A stretch of 64,000 nt of DNA from CALINF01 sp039990395 (GCA_039990395.1 JBDXFZ010000146.1:1798001-1862000); one strand, 5' to 3'; shown: positions 8,634 through 17,150, numbered from the stretch's first letter. A program made the numbers and translations. The notes: generated by a model not told the origin, from the letters alone.

Positions 8634-9770
8634 GTGCTTAACGACCCTACCGTTCAACTCTGCCAGGATCTGATCCGCAGGCAATCCGTCACTCCCGAAG
8701 ATGCCGGCTGTCAGGCGCTAATGATGCGACGTTTACAAGACATCGGATTCAGATGCGACGAACTACGTTTTGGGGACGTAGACAACTTCTGGGCGGAGCG
8801 CGGGAGTGAGGGGCCAATCATTGTATTTGCAGGGCATACCGATGTTGTACCCACCGGACCTGTAGCGCAATGGCAATCTGACCCGTTTGATCCTGTGGTG
8901 AGAGATGGCATGTTATACGGACGCGGTGCGGCCGATATGAAAGGCAGTCTCGCAGCCATGGTGGTGGCTTGCGAGAACTTTGTCGCGGCACATCCTGACC
9001 ATCCCGGGCGCATAGGCTTTTTGATCACCTCGGACGAAGAAGGTCCGGCGGTGAACGGCACGGTCAAGGTGATCGAACACCTTCAGCAGTTGGGCAAAAG
9101 CATTGACTGGTGTTTGGTCGGCGAGCCATCGAGCAGCGAGCAACTGGGAGATGTCATCAAAAATGGGCGCCGCGGTTCTCTGGGCGCGATTCTGCAGGTG
9201 AAAGGGAAGCAAGGGCATATCGCCTATCCGCACTTGGCAGACAACCCGATTCACCGCGCAATGCCAGCACTGGTCGAGTTGACGCAGCAGACCTGGGACG
9301 AAGGCAACGCGTCATTCCCACCCACATCTATGCAAATTTCCAACTTCAACAGTGGTACCGGCGCAACCAATGTAATTCCAGGTCATCTCGATGTTGTATT
9401 CAATTTCCGGTTTTCTACTGAGGTAACAGCGGATCAGCTTAAGAGCCGGACCGAGGAAATACTCGACAAGCACCAGCTTGATTATAACCTTACCTGGGTG
9501 CTTAGCGGGCAGCCTTTCCTGACAGCGGCAGGTGAATTAGTGGAAGCGAGTCTAGGCGCAATCGAAGCTGAGACAGGTGTTTGCAGCACCCTGTCGACGT
9601 CTGGTGGTACATCAGACGGACGTTTCATCGCTCCCACTGGAGCCCAGGTGCTGGAACTGGGCCCAATCAATAGCTCGATTCACCAGATTGATGAGCATGT
9701 TTGCGTAGCCGACCTGCCGGTTCTAACGAGAATCTATACCGGTATACTCCAACGCCTGTTATTGCACTAG
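8634..9770 (+). CDS. dapE: Succinyl-diaminopimelate desuccinylase DapE
   Basis: A 378-residue M20-family zinc hydrolase that produces LL-diaminopimelate and succinate. Metal ligands are visible: GHTDVVPTGP (His), GRGAADMKGS (bridging Asp), SDEEGPAVNGT (the catalytic Glu and a ligand Glu), GEPSSSE and the C-terminal SSIHQIDEHV (His). The start is a GTG at 8634; an ATG two bases earlier is in another frame that stops after 13 codons. It follows dapD by 38 bases and is probably cotranscribed. Its last 12 bases overlap the convergent short-chain dehydrogenase gene. Confidence 0.96.
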   Translation: MLNDPTVQLCQDLIRRQSVTPEDAGCQALMMRRLQDIGFRCDELRFGDVDNFWAERGSEGPIIVFAGHTDVVPTGPVAQWQSDPFDPVVRDGMLYGRGAADMKGSLAAMVVACENFVAAHPDHPGRIGFLITSDEEGPAVNGTVKVIEHLQQLGKSIDWCLVGEPSSSEQLGDVIKNGRRGSLGAILQVKGKQGHIAYPHLADNPIHRAMPALVELTQQTWDEGNASFPPTSMQISNFNSGTGATNVIPGHLDVVFNFRFSTEVTADQLKSRTEEILDKHQLDYNLTWVLSGQPFLTAAGELVEASLGAIEAETGVCSTLSTSGGTSDGRFIAPTGAQVLELGPINSSIHQIDEHVCVADLPVLTRIYTGILQRLLLH

Positions 9771-10514
9771 CTCGCTAAACGCCGCCAAACCCGCGTGCGC
9801 TGCTTGCACATTGTGCTCTCCAGGCACGACAACCTGCTGTCCAGACTCCAAAGCTGCGAGACTCGTGGCAACCACGGTCTCGGCGTCCATCCAAACATCT
9901 TGGGGCACCTGGGATTTGTCAAAAGCGCTAAAGGAGTCTCGGTCATGAAACTCCGTGCGGGTGTAGCCGGGGCACAGAAGTTGTACCTGAATATTGTCTG
10001 AGCGAACTTCTTCCTGTAACGACAACGACCAGGCACTAATAAACGACTTGGCCGCGCCATAAACCGCTAGTTGATTGACCGCAAGAAAGCCCGCTACCGA
10101 AGAAACATTAATTATGTTGCCGCCGCCCAGCTCGCGCATAAACGGCAGTGCCGCCCGCGTTAGCACTAAGGGAGCATCTATATGAATACGCACCATCTCC
10201 AGCTCCTGCTCCAGATCTGACGCCGCAAAGGGCCCTGTCGTGCCAAAGCCCGCGTTATTCACCAGATAGTCCACGGGACCCAGCTGACGCAGCGCCTCTA
10301 CCGCTCGTGTCAGACCAACGACGGTAGTGAGATCAGCCTGTATTGGGTGTACCTCAACCAAACCCTCCAACTCCTTCGCCAACGCGAGCAATCGGTCCTC
10401 CCTGCGTGCCACGGCAATGATGACATCACACTCATTCGCGAGCGCTCGACAGAATGCCTCACCAAGACCAGCAGACGCGCCGGTCACCATGGCAGTGAGT
10501 TTTTGTTTAGCCAT
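9759..10514 (-). CDS. Short-chain dehydrogenase/reductase (SDR)
   Basis: A classical SDR of about 251 residues. It has the NAD(P) glycine motif TGASAGLGEAF at the N terminus, YLVNNAGFGTTG in the middle and the active-site Ser...Tyr-x3-Lys in NVSSVAGFLAVNQLAVYGAAKSF, then LCPGYTRTEF. The start at 10514 places the glycine motif at the usual distance from the N terminus; an open frame continues upstream to 10661 but would run into the divergent gene and adds no conserved sequence. The substrate is unknown. It is related to, and head-to-head with, the SDR at 10640, so the two may share control. It overlaps dapE by 12 bases at its 3' end. Confidence 0.85.
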   Translation of the reverse strand: MAKQKLTAMVTGASAGLGEAFCRALANECDVIIAVARREDRLLALAKELEGLVEVHPIQADLTTVVGLTRAVEALRQLGPVDYLVNNAGFGTTGPFAASDLEQELEMVRIHIDAPLVLTRAALPFMRELGGGNIINVSSVAGFLAVNQLAVYGAAKSFISAWSLSLQEEVRSDNIQVQLLCPGYTRTEFHDRDSFSAFDKSQVPQDVWMDAETVVATSLAALESGQQVVVPGEHNVQAAHAGLAAFSELVQ

Positions 10515-10639
10515 GTATAGTCCCATTTGGTCGTTAAATAGTTGTTTGGCCATCATACCCATGCTGGCGTAAAGTGGAACGCCGAAATAGACACTCGAAG
10601 TAAGATCGCCGTGCAGCAAAAACCGTATAAGGAGAGACA

Positions 10640-11416
10640 ATGATGAATTCCCGCACAGCACTGATTACGGGAGCTTCTGCCGGGCTAGGCGCCGAATTTG
10701 CACGGCAGCTAGCCGCACAAGATTACAACCTGATACTGGTTGCAAGGCGACTGGAGAAGCTCCAAGCCCTCGCCAGTGAACTGCAACAGAGTCACTCCAT
10801 CTCTTGCGAAGTGATCAGCTGCGATCTCGTTGACCCGCTTGCCCCACAGGCTCTGTACGATGAAATACAGAGTCGCGGCCTGCAGGTGGATTATCTGGTA
10901 AACAACGCAGGTATAGCTGGGCCTAATCTACTGGAAGACCGAGACTGGCAGGCCCAAAGTGACTTCTTTCAATTGATGATGACTTCGGTCGCCCACCTCT
11001 GCCATTTGTTTGTGCCCGCGATGCAACAGCGTGGTTTTGGCCGGGTTATCAATGTGGCATCTGTCGCCGGCCGCATACCCCGTGCAGATGGCTGCAACTA
11101 TGGCCCCAGCAAGGCCTATCTGATCTCGCTGTCTGAAGCCCTCGCTGTCACACTAGAGGATACAGGGGTGAATGCATGTGCGCTTTGCCCCGGTTTCACG
11201 CACACTGATTTTCACGAGACAGCCGGCCTGCAAGAAATGAAATCCTCGATGCCAAAATGGCTTTGGTACCCGGCCTCTACCGTTGTCGCAGACGGAATCA
11301 AAGCAGTGGAGAAGGGAAAGCCAATCTGCATTTCCGGCCGTATCTATCGATTAATCGACCCGTTTGTCCAATCTGTCTTCACGCGCAGGCTGTTTCGCGC
11401 ACCAGGCAGGGATTAG
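10640..11416 (+). CDS. Short-chain dehydrogenase/reductase (SDR)
   Basis: A classical SDR of 258 residues with ALITGASAGLGAEFARQLA (cofactor binding), YLVNNAGIAGPNL, the catalytic Ser in NVASVAGRIP and YGPSK as the Tyr-x3-Lys pair, then LCPGFTHTDFHE. AAGGAGAGACA precedes the ATG at 10640; a second ATG directly follows and cannot be excluded. It resembles the neighbouring divergent SDR, suggesting an old duplication with inversion. The 125 bases between the two starts must hold both promoters. Its 3' end overlaps rsmJ by 4 bases. Substrate unknown; the dehydrogenase/reductase direction cannot be read from sequence. Confidence 0.88.
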   Translation: MMNSRTALITGASAGLGAEFARQLAAQDYNLILVARRLEKLQALASELQQSHSISCEVISCDLVDPLAPQALYDEIQSRGLQVDYLVNNAGIAGPNLLEDRDWQAQSDFFQLMMTSVAHLCHLFVPAMQQRGFGRVINVASVAGRIPRADGCNYGPSKAYLISLSEALAVTLEDTGVNACALCPGFTHTDFHETAGLQEMKSSMPKWLWYPASTVVADGIKAVEKGKPICISGRIYRLIDPFVQSVFTRRLFRAPGRD

Positions 11417-12225
11417 ACGTCCTTTGCCCCAGGCTGCAGCGCGTGTTTCACGAAGACATCAAACCGAATGGACTTGCCCTGCAGCGAATGCGATGGTTTC
11501 GTGTCATCAAGCAAAGGTGCTTTGCGGGGTCTCTTCAATACGATACGCGCCACAGGCTGCTCGAGCGCCCAGCGCAGTAGCGCTTCAGGCTGAACGCTCT
11601 CTTGCGAGTCCGGGAGCAAGCGCTGCAGGAGCGCCATTTCCTTTTTAACAGCCGCAGTTTGCCTACGCTGCGGAAACATTGGATCAAGATAGATCACGTC
11701 GATACCATCTATCAGACCGGACGGTAACTCCGTCACCTCACCTGACACCAATTGCATGCGACTGCTAACCACTCTTAGCCATTCATCATCGCTGCTGCGC
11801 GCTGCTTCCAGACCAGCTTGCAACAGCAATGCCACAAGGGGCTCACGCTCACACAACCTGACTGTACAACCCATGTCTGCAAGCACAAAACTATCGCGCC
11901 CGAGACCCGCAGTCGCATCCAGCACAGACAGATCTTTACGCTTATTCACTCCGACAGCTTTACCAAGGTCCTCATTATTGCCGCCGCGGCGCCGATGGCG
12001 CATACCGCCGCTGCCAAAATCGACAGAAACAGCACCAGGCATATTTCTGCCGCACTGCTGCAGAGCAATACGATGACCGCTGACCATGAGTACAGCAAAA
12101 AACTGTTCGACACTGCGTGGGTCAGTGGCCGGCTCGAGCGACACCGTCTGGAGTTCCTGAGCAACACGTTCTGCCGCTGGTTGATCGTTGAGGCTAACAG
12201 GGACAACTGCGAGCAATGGTACCAA
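11413..12225 (-). CDS. rsmJ: 16S rRNA m2G1516 methyltransferase RsmJ
   Basis: A 270-residue SAM-dependent methyltransferase that modifies G1516 of 16S rRNA. The SAM-binding motif is VLDATAGLGRDSFVLADMGC, and the catalytic region is VIYLDPMFPQRRQTAAVKKEM (DPMFP in place of DPPY/NPPF), both diagnostic of RsmJ/YhiQ. The C-terminal RIVLKRPRKAPLLDDTKPSHSLQGKSIRFDVF is also characteristic. The only plausible start near the 5' end is TTG at 12225, 9 bases after the stop of the upstream cyclase-like gene, whose last codons include AAGGAGAG; translation is probably coupled. Confidence 0.92.
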   Translation of the reverse strand: MVPLLAVVPVSLNDQPAAERVAQELQTVSLEPATDPRSVEQFFAVLMVSGHRIALQQCGRNMPGAVSVDFGSGGMRHRRRGGNNEDLGKAVGVNKRKDLSVLDATAGLGRDSFVLADMGCTVRLCEREPLVALLLQAGLEAARSSDDEWLRVVSSRMQLVSGEVTELPSGLIDGIDVIYLDPMFPQRRQTAAVKKEMALLQRLLPDSQESVQPEALLRWALEQPVARIVLKRPRKAPLLDDTKPSHSLQGKSIRFDVFVKHALQPGAKDV

Positions 12226-12234
12226 TACGATGCG

Positions 12235-13560
12235 TCAACTCTCCTTCGATGAACTGCCCACCCGCTTTTGCAGGATGCCGGACAACTCATCAATCAGCTC
12301 ATCAGTACTACGCGCAGGCGCTGGCTGCTGTCGATCAATCACTGACGAAGACTCGCTCTTGACTACATTCTCGCCCTGAGCAGGCAGCTGGTCCCCACTC
12401 AGACCTAGCGACAATGCCTCCCCGTCAAGCGTAATACCAAGCTCGAGGTTAAATGCATCGCGGGATAAACCATGCTTATCTACAATCTGAATTTTCCGCG
12501 GCGTACTATCTGCGCTGCTGCCAGACCCGCTCAGCGAACAATGCAACGCCTGTACGGGCTTGCCTGCCAATTGCGTACCTACGAGCGAGTCCAGCTCACG
12601 AACACAGGCCTGCACGAAGCCCTGACTATCTACATTGCGAGGTATATCGCTCTGATCACGACCGGGCAAGCGAGCCTTGAAGTCACCCATCAAAATCTGG
12701 TGTGGTTTAGCCAGATCGACCATGCGTGCAAGCTCAATGGTTACGTCGCCTACGATATAGCTAAAGACCGTGGGGTTGACGCCCTCAGCCTGATAGAGCT
12801 CGTAGTGACTGCCAATGTGAAATCCGGTACGAATAACTGGCACGGTATTGCCTTTAGAGACAGCCCGAGCTGCAGCATTATCGGCAACCACAAGCAACAT
12901 GAAGCAAAACAGATCCATGCTGGCAAAGGGAGTGAAATCACGATTCCACACATAGTAGCCATCGCCGGTAGTTGTCCTGGAAAAGTTGATCTCAATACCC
13001 TGGCCCAGCAGTTTGTTGTAGGCTGAATTCATTGAGTACGAAAGGCTGTTCAGCTGACTGGCTTGCTCAAACGGCGTGTACAAAGAAAATTGGGCGATAT
13101 CGAACAACAATACAGCGCGCTGATCGACATAACTTAACCCGTAGCGTTTGATGAGCTGCTCCACTGCGTTGACCACACCGGGCTCTTCAGTCAATGCCGT
13201 GTTGAGTTTAACAAAGGTAGGCGAGACGCGAAGCCGCTTGGCGATGTCAAACAGTTCGTCTCGGCCTTTGCAGCGTTCGCCGGATATCAGTTGCTGTACA
13301 AAACGCTCATTCTCGTGCGACTTCTCACCCGATGCGTCCGTTTCTGCGCAATAATTGCCCAAGTAGTAGTGGGGGACAAAGATGACCAGCATCCCTCGTT
13401 CATCCGGGCTCCAACACAGTACAATATTCTGACCCAACCGCCACTGCTTGCGCAAAGTCGCTTCCAGAAGCTTTATGTTGCCTCTCTGGACAATACTGAT
13501 GGCATCGGAGTTATCTCGACGGTTCTCGCGCCTGAAATCAATGTCGTCCGTATCGTCCAT
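12235..13560 (-). CDS. Class III nucleotide cyclase-homology protein
   Basis: A 441-residue soluble protein without a recognised close family. The central part (about residues 145-300) has the layout of a class III adenylate/guanylate cyclase domain: AVLLFDIAQFS with a metal-ligand-like D154, TTTGDGYYVW with D200, GFHIGSHYEL, and YIVGDVTIELARM, which matches the GDxVNxAxR segment. In that segment the transition-state Asn is replaced by Glu276, while Arg279 is kept, so activity is uncertain. The first 140 residues resemble nothing I know; the last 100 are polar and Ser/Gln-rich with a possible amphipathic end (TDELIDELSGILQKR). No membrane segment or signal peptide. It is upstream of rsmJ and has a good promoter candidate. 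Confidence 0.65.
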   Translation of the reverse strand: MDDTDDIDFRRENRRDNSDAISIVQRGNIKLLEATLRKQWRLGQNIVLCWSPDERGMLVIFVPHYYLGNYCAETDASGEKSHENERFVQQLISGERCKGRDELFDIAKRLRVSPTFVKLNTALTEEPGVVNAVEQLIKRYGLSYVDQRAVLLFDIAQFSLYTPFEQASQLNSLSYSMNSAYNKLLGQGIEINFSRTTTGDGYYVWNRDFTPFASMDLFCFMLLVVADNAAARAVSKGNTVPVIRTGFHIGSHYELYQAEGVNPTVFSYIVGDVTIELARMVDLAKPHQILMGDFKARLPGRDQSDIPRNVDSQGFVQACVRELDSLVGTQLAGKPVQALHCSLSGSGSSADSTPRKIQIVDKHGLSRDAFNLELGITLDGEALSLGLSGDQLPAQGENVVKSESSSVIDRQQPAPARSTDELIDELSGILQKRVGSSSKES

Positions 13561-13595
13561 TCGTGCACTCGTTTTTAGTCGCTCGACAAGATAGC

Positions 13596-13625
13596 ATTAT
13601 AGGGTCTGTTCAAGGCCACCGTCAC
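13596..13625 (-). promoter_or_regulatory. Putative sigma70 promoter of the cyclase-like gene
   Basis: On the minus strand, GTGACG (13620-13625) and a perfect TATAAT (13596-13601) are spaced by 18 bases, 35 bases upstream of the start codon at 13560. By eye only. Confidence 0.5.
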
Positions 13626-13690
13626 GTCCATCGCACTGCTATGCAGACAAGAGCGTATAGTGTTCATCCCGGCCATCAAGAGAGCTAATC

Positions 13691-14197
13691 ATGCGTTTAC
13701 TGCAGTGCCGTTTCATCTCTACAGCCATAGCCCTTTGCGCCTGTCTGGTCGGCTGTGATACCTACGATATTACTGTAAACGATCGTCTGGTCTATACACC
13801 AGAGACTTTGTTCAGCGACTACACTATAGACGATAGCGCGTTGTCAGCATGCATAGATCAAGCCATCGTGGACGCTAAGATCACGACGCCAAATAAGCTA
13901 ACTACGCTAAACTGCAGCCACAGCACAATCAGCAGCCTCGCCGGGCTGTCGACGTTCACCGGACTGACTCGACTGAAGCTGTCTTCCAATGACATTCGAA
14001 ACCTGCTGGAGCTGCAGGCACTTAAAAGTCTGCAAGAACTCTACCTGGACAACAATGTGATCGTTGACCCCGTACCATTGTATGACCTATCGCAACTTCG
14101 AGTGCTGGATCTTAGCGTCAATGCTACGCTCCAATGTCCCGAGGCAGGCGCCATGCTCGGCATAGAAGTGCTCGAGCTACCAGCGCATTGTCGCTGA
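13691..14197 (+). CDS. Leucine-rich-repeat lipoprotein
   Basis: A 168-residue predicted lipoprotein. A short signal peptide ends in the lipobox LVGC with C22 as the lipidated residue. Residues about 75-160 carry about four leucine-rich repeats of the internalin-like 22-residue type: LTTLNCSHSTISSLAGLSTF, LTRLKLSSNDIRNLLELQAL, LQELYLDNNVIVDPVPLYDL and LRVLDLSVN. A trailing Cys pair (CPEAG and PAHC) may form a disulfide cap. LRR proteins bind other proteins; no partner can be named. It starts 130 bases from the divergent cyclase-like gene and is followed 20 bases later by the acyltransferase, possibly in one transcript. Confidence 0.75.
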   Translation: MRLLQCRFISTAIALCACLVGCDTYDITVNDRLVYTPETLFSDYTIDDSALSACIDQAIVDAKITTPNKLTTLNCSHSTISSLAGLSTFTGLTRLKLSSNDIRNLLELQALKSLQELYLDNNVIVDPVPLYDLSQLRVLDLSVNATLQCPEAGAMLGIEVLELPAHCR

Positions 14198-14217
14198 AAC
14201 CTGGTTAGCTAGCCAAT

Positions 14218-15087
14218 ATGCAACGCCTCGCCTACTCAATAATCAGCTGGCTACCCTTCCCGATACTGTATGTTTGCGCGCGGATAGCCTATGTCTTCGT
14301 TTACTATGTCGCGCGCTACCGAAGAGCCGTGGTTAAAGACAATCTTCGGCAGGCTTTTCCCGAGAAGTCAGATGCAGAACTGGCGGCATTGGGGAAAAAA
14401 TTCTACCGCCGCCTCACTGAGGTCGCGTTTGAGATTGTTCGAGCGCGCCGGATGACACCCGCAGACTTTCGCCAACGGGTGACTATTCGCAATCCCGAAC
14501 TCGTGCACACTTACAGCAAAGATTTGAACCGATCTGTTATTGTACTGACCATTCACCAGGGCAACTGGGAGTGGATGCTGCATGGTGCAACTACCGCGTT
14601 GGAAATTCCAATCGATCCCGTCTATAAAACGTTGCACAATCCCGTTGCCAACAAACTGATACATGAAATCCGTAGCCAATTCGGATCGCGGCCACTCGCA
14701 ATGGCGCAGGCAACGCGCGATATTCTCAAGCGCCGCAGCGAGTTTCGATTGTTCGTGATGGTGGCCGACCAGGCCCCGACTCGGCATGAGCGTAGCTACT
14801 GGACAACGTTTTTAAACCAAGAGTCCGCGTTTTTCATGGGCGCGGAAAGCATTGCCAAACTCACCCGATTTCCTGTCCTATTTGCTCAATGCCATCGCAT
14901 GCGTACAGGCCACTATGAAATTGAATTCCATGAGGTGGCAGAGCCACCCTATGAAAAAGAGTCGCACGAGATTATCGAGCGCTATGTGGAAATAGCGCAG
15001 CAGTGTATTCGCGCCGAGCCGGAGAGCTGGCTATGGAGCAATCGACGCTGGAAGCGGAATCGACACAATGACGATGCTGAAGCCTAG
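14218..15087 (+). CDS. Lysophospholipid/lipid A acyltransferase (LpxL/HtrB-type)
   Basis: A 289-residue inner-membrane protein of the LpxL/LpxM superfamily, which adds acyl chains to lipid A or similar lipids. An N-terminal hydrophobic segment (WLPFPILYVCARIAYVFVYYVA) anchors it. The catalytic H-x4-D/E motif is HQGNWEW, with Glu as in the LpxL family. Further family features are DNLRQAFPE near the N terminus, the second block ADQAPTRHERSYWTTFLNQES and the third, FPVLFAQCHRMRTGHYEIEF. Whether the acceptor is lipid A or another lipid (for example an ornithine lipid or glycolipid) is not determined. It follows the LRR lipoprotein by 20 bases. Confidence 0.85.
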   Translation: MQRLAYSIISWLPFPILYVCARIAYVFVYYVARYRRAVVKDNLRQAFPEKSDAELAALGKKFYRRLTEVAFEIVRARRMTPADFRQRVTIRNPELVHTYSKDLNRSVIVLTIHQGNWEWMLHGATTALEIPIDPVYKTLHNPVANKLIHEIRSQFGSRPLAMAQATRDILKRRSEFRLFVMVADQAPTRHERSYWTTFLNQESAFFMGAESIAKLTRFPVLFAQCHRMRTGHYEIEFHEVAEPPYEKESHEIIERYVEIAQQCIRAEPESWLWSNRRWKRNRHNDDAEA

Positions 15088-15201
15088 GCGTCCGATGCGG
15101 ATTATAGAACACGCGCCGTCTCTGTTAATCTGTATGTTCATGCGGCCGAGATACCCGTATCCCCTTGCCGCTCCGCGTTCACGGAAACTTGCTAGACAAT
15201 A

Positions 15202-16137
15202 ATGTCGCCCTCTATTACCTCAACCCCTACCACGTTGAAAGCACGTATCAATTACTGGCTGGATATCCTGAAAGCTGCAGCGCAAATATGGCTGCAGAGT
15301 AACGCTTTTGCCAACGCGGGCTCACTCGCTTTTTTTACTCTGTTCTCTATAGCTCCCGTGATGATAGTTATCGTGAGTATCATCGGCATTTTTTACGGAC
15401 AGCAGGCAGCAGAGGGCGAAGTAGTTGCGCAGCTGCAAGATACGATTGGCGTTGAAGCGGCTCAAACTATACAAATGGCCATCTCGCAATCGAGCCTGAA
15501 AGAAGGTGGACTACTGCCCACACTGGCGGGCATATTGGCCATGCTGATTGGTGCTACCACTGTCTTTGGCCAGATGCAGAACTCCCTTAACGCTATCTGG
15601 ACGGTGGTACCCAAGCCCTCGAGTAACAGCTTTGCTCTGCTGATTCGAAAGCGCCTGACTTCGCTGACGATTGTACTTGCGGTAGGTTTTGTCATGCTCG
15701 TGTCACTTTCTCTCAGCGTCGGATTGCGCGTGCTACTGCATAGCGTGCAGGGCTGGCTCCCCTGGTATGACGTGGCCTTCTCTGCGATGGACCTTATCCT
15801 CTCCATACTAGTGGCATCACTGCTGTTCGCTACAATATTCAGGGTGTTACCAGACGTAAAACTGAGTTGGCGTGACGTTGCACTAGGCTCAGTGCTAACA
15901 GCAATCCTGTTTACCATTGGCCGTTCGTTGATTGCTCTTTATCTATCCTACACCGCCACAGCATCAACCTACGGAGCGGCAGGCTCACTCGTACTACTCT
16001 TGCTTTGGGTAAACTACTCCTCTCTCATATTGCTGTATGGCGCCGCCTTTACCAAGGCGCATCTGCTTGCCAGAGGCCTATCGATTAAACCACGTAGTGT
16101 CGCAGTACGAGTTCGCCACGAGATTATTGAGGACTGA
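15202..16137 (+). CDS. YihY/BrkB family inner-membrane protein
   Basis: A 311-residue polytopic protein of the YihY/virulence factor BrkB family, once misannotated as ribonuclease BN. It shows the N-terminal family segment WLQSNAFANAGSLAFFTLFSIAPVMIVIVSIIG, a central hydrophobic hairpin, and the C-terminal SYTATASTYGAAGSLVLLLLWVNYSSLILLYGAAF, all characteristic. About six transmembrane helices are expected. Function is not established. A second, longer family member is encoded at 44119. The gene lies 114 bases after the acyltransferase and is followed by a 357-base gap. Confidence 0.9.
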   Translation: MSPSITSTPTTLKARINYWLDILKAAAQIWLQSNAFANAGSLAFFTLFSIAPVMIVIVSIIGIFYGQQAAEGEVVAQLQDTIGVEAAQTIQMAISQSSLKEGGLLPTLAGILAMLIGATTVFGQMQNSLNAIWTVVPKPSSNSFALLIRKRLTSLTIVLAVGFVMLVSLSLSVGLRVLLHSVQGWLPWYDVAFSAMDLILSILVASLLFATIFRVLPDVKLSWRDVALGSVLTAILFTIGRSLIALYLSYTATASTYGAAGSLVLLLLWVNYSSLILLYGAAFTKAHLLARGLSIKPRSVAVRVRHEIIED

Positions 16138-16494
16138 ATTTCTGCGATCAGGCGACCCGTCACGGAGCACGCTAAGTACCGTTCAAGACGGCCTGTGGCA
16201 AGTGAGCTTCTTCAGTTACGGCGTTGTAGATGCTGGCGCACATGGTGAACAAGGCACCGCCGAGATATTGCGTGCCTGTGGCGCGGGCATCCAAGGTTGC
16301 TGCACCGGCGCACGGTGAATCCAGGCAAGCCCCTAAACAGCTGAGCGCCTTCGGCGCGGAACATTGCGATAAGCGGCAAGCTGATAGGGACTGGACGAAT
16401 TCAAAGAGTACTTTATTTAGCTGGTCGGGTTCAGTATTGTCATGCAACGTTAGTAACGGTTGCTACTTGCAGCGATCCAGAGAGGAACCTACCA
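16138..16494. other. Intergenic stretch without a supported gene
   Basis: 357 bases between the YihY gene and the RidA-like gene. Open frames occur on both strands, but none has a ribosome binding site or a sequence I recognise. No terminator with a T run was found after the YihY gene. The right end must contain the RidA-like gene's leader; no clear promoter was identified. Confidence 0.5.
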
Positions 16495-16890
16495 ATGAGT
16501 ATTGAAACAGTAGTGTCTGCATCAGGTCAGTATATGTACGACAATTTTCACTTTTCAGAAGCGACCAAGAGCAACGGCCTCTTACTCTGCTCTGGCATTA
16601 TTGGCACCGGTGCGGATGGGAAGATACCCGCCGACAGCAAAGAAGAGTTTCGCAATGCGTGGGCCGCGGTAGGCAAACTATTAGCGGAATGCGGTCTGGA
16701 CTATACCGATATCGTTGAATGCACGACGTACCACGTTGGACTGCAAGCGGACATGGGCGACTTTATGTCTGTTCGGGACGAATTTCTTTCTGAACCCTGG
16801 CCAGCCTGGACTGCGATCGGCATCACCGAGCTCGCTATTCCCGGTGCCCGTGTGGAGATTCGCGTAACTGCGGCTCTGAGGGATCAGTAA
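16495..16890 (+). CDS. RidA/YjgF-family protein of a non-canonical subgroup
   Basis: A 131-residue protein of the Rid (YjgF/YER057c/UK114) family. Typical sections are NGLLLCSGIIGTGADGKIPAD, AWAAVGKLLAECGLDYTDIVECTTYHV and the terminal GARVEIRVTAALR. Classical RidA enzymes that hydrolyse 2-aminoacrylate have an essential Arg in a PxR segment; here that place reads WPAWTAIG, with Trp instead of Arg, so imine deaminase activity is doubtful and membership in one of the Rid4-7-type groups is more likely. AGGAA precedes the ATG. It lies 41 bases before the amphi-Trp gene in the same direction. Confidence 0.85.
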   Translation: MSIETVVSASGQYMYDNFHFSEATKSNGLLLCSGIIGTGADGKIPADSKEEFRNAWAAVGKLLAECGLDYTDIVECTTYHVGLQADMGDFMSVRDEFLSEPWPAWTAIGITELAIPGARVEIRVTAALRDQ

Positions 16891-16931
16891 CGGGTAGGTC
16901 TACAACATCAACAGCTCATTAAGGAGATATT

Positions 16932-17150
16932 ATGGATTTGCTTGAAATTTCCGAGAAACGCAATCTGTCTCGTGAAGACACCGCTAAGTTACTACACGAA
17001 ATCGCCGACTCTCTCGCACGGCACAATGATCTGGAGCTCGTCCGCAATGGAATTGCGCTACGGATTAATGTGCCAGATCAGGTTGAAGTTGAGCTGGAGG
17101 TAGAGATAGAGAGTGATGAATCCAGCATAGAAATCGAAATCAGCTGGTAA
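16932..17150 (+). CDS. Amphi-Trp domain protein
   Basis: A 72-residue acidic protein consisting of one amphi-Trp domain. It has an N-terminal helix with SREDTAKLLHEIADSLARHN, then beta strands VELEVEIESDES and EIEISW, whose final Trp gives the domain its name. AAGGAGATATT gives a strong ribosome binding site at the ATG. The domain is widespread in archaea and marine bacteria; its role is unknown. It could be cotranscribed with the RidA-like gene 41 bases upstream. Confidence 0.83.
   Translation: MDLLEISEKRNLSREDTAKLLHEIADSLARHNDLELVRNGIALRINVPDQVEVELEVEIESDESSIEIEISW

Noticed and set aside
10515..10661. In-frame 5' extension of the minus-strand SDR
   Set aside because: It would run past the start of the divergent SDR gene and the added residues are not conserved SDR sequence.
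16172..16447. 91-codon minus-strand frame ending in TQYLGGALFTMCASIYNAVTEE
   Set aside because: No ribosome binding site, no recognised family and an unusual Cys-rich first half; could not be distinguished from chance.
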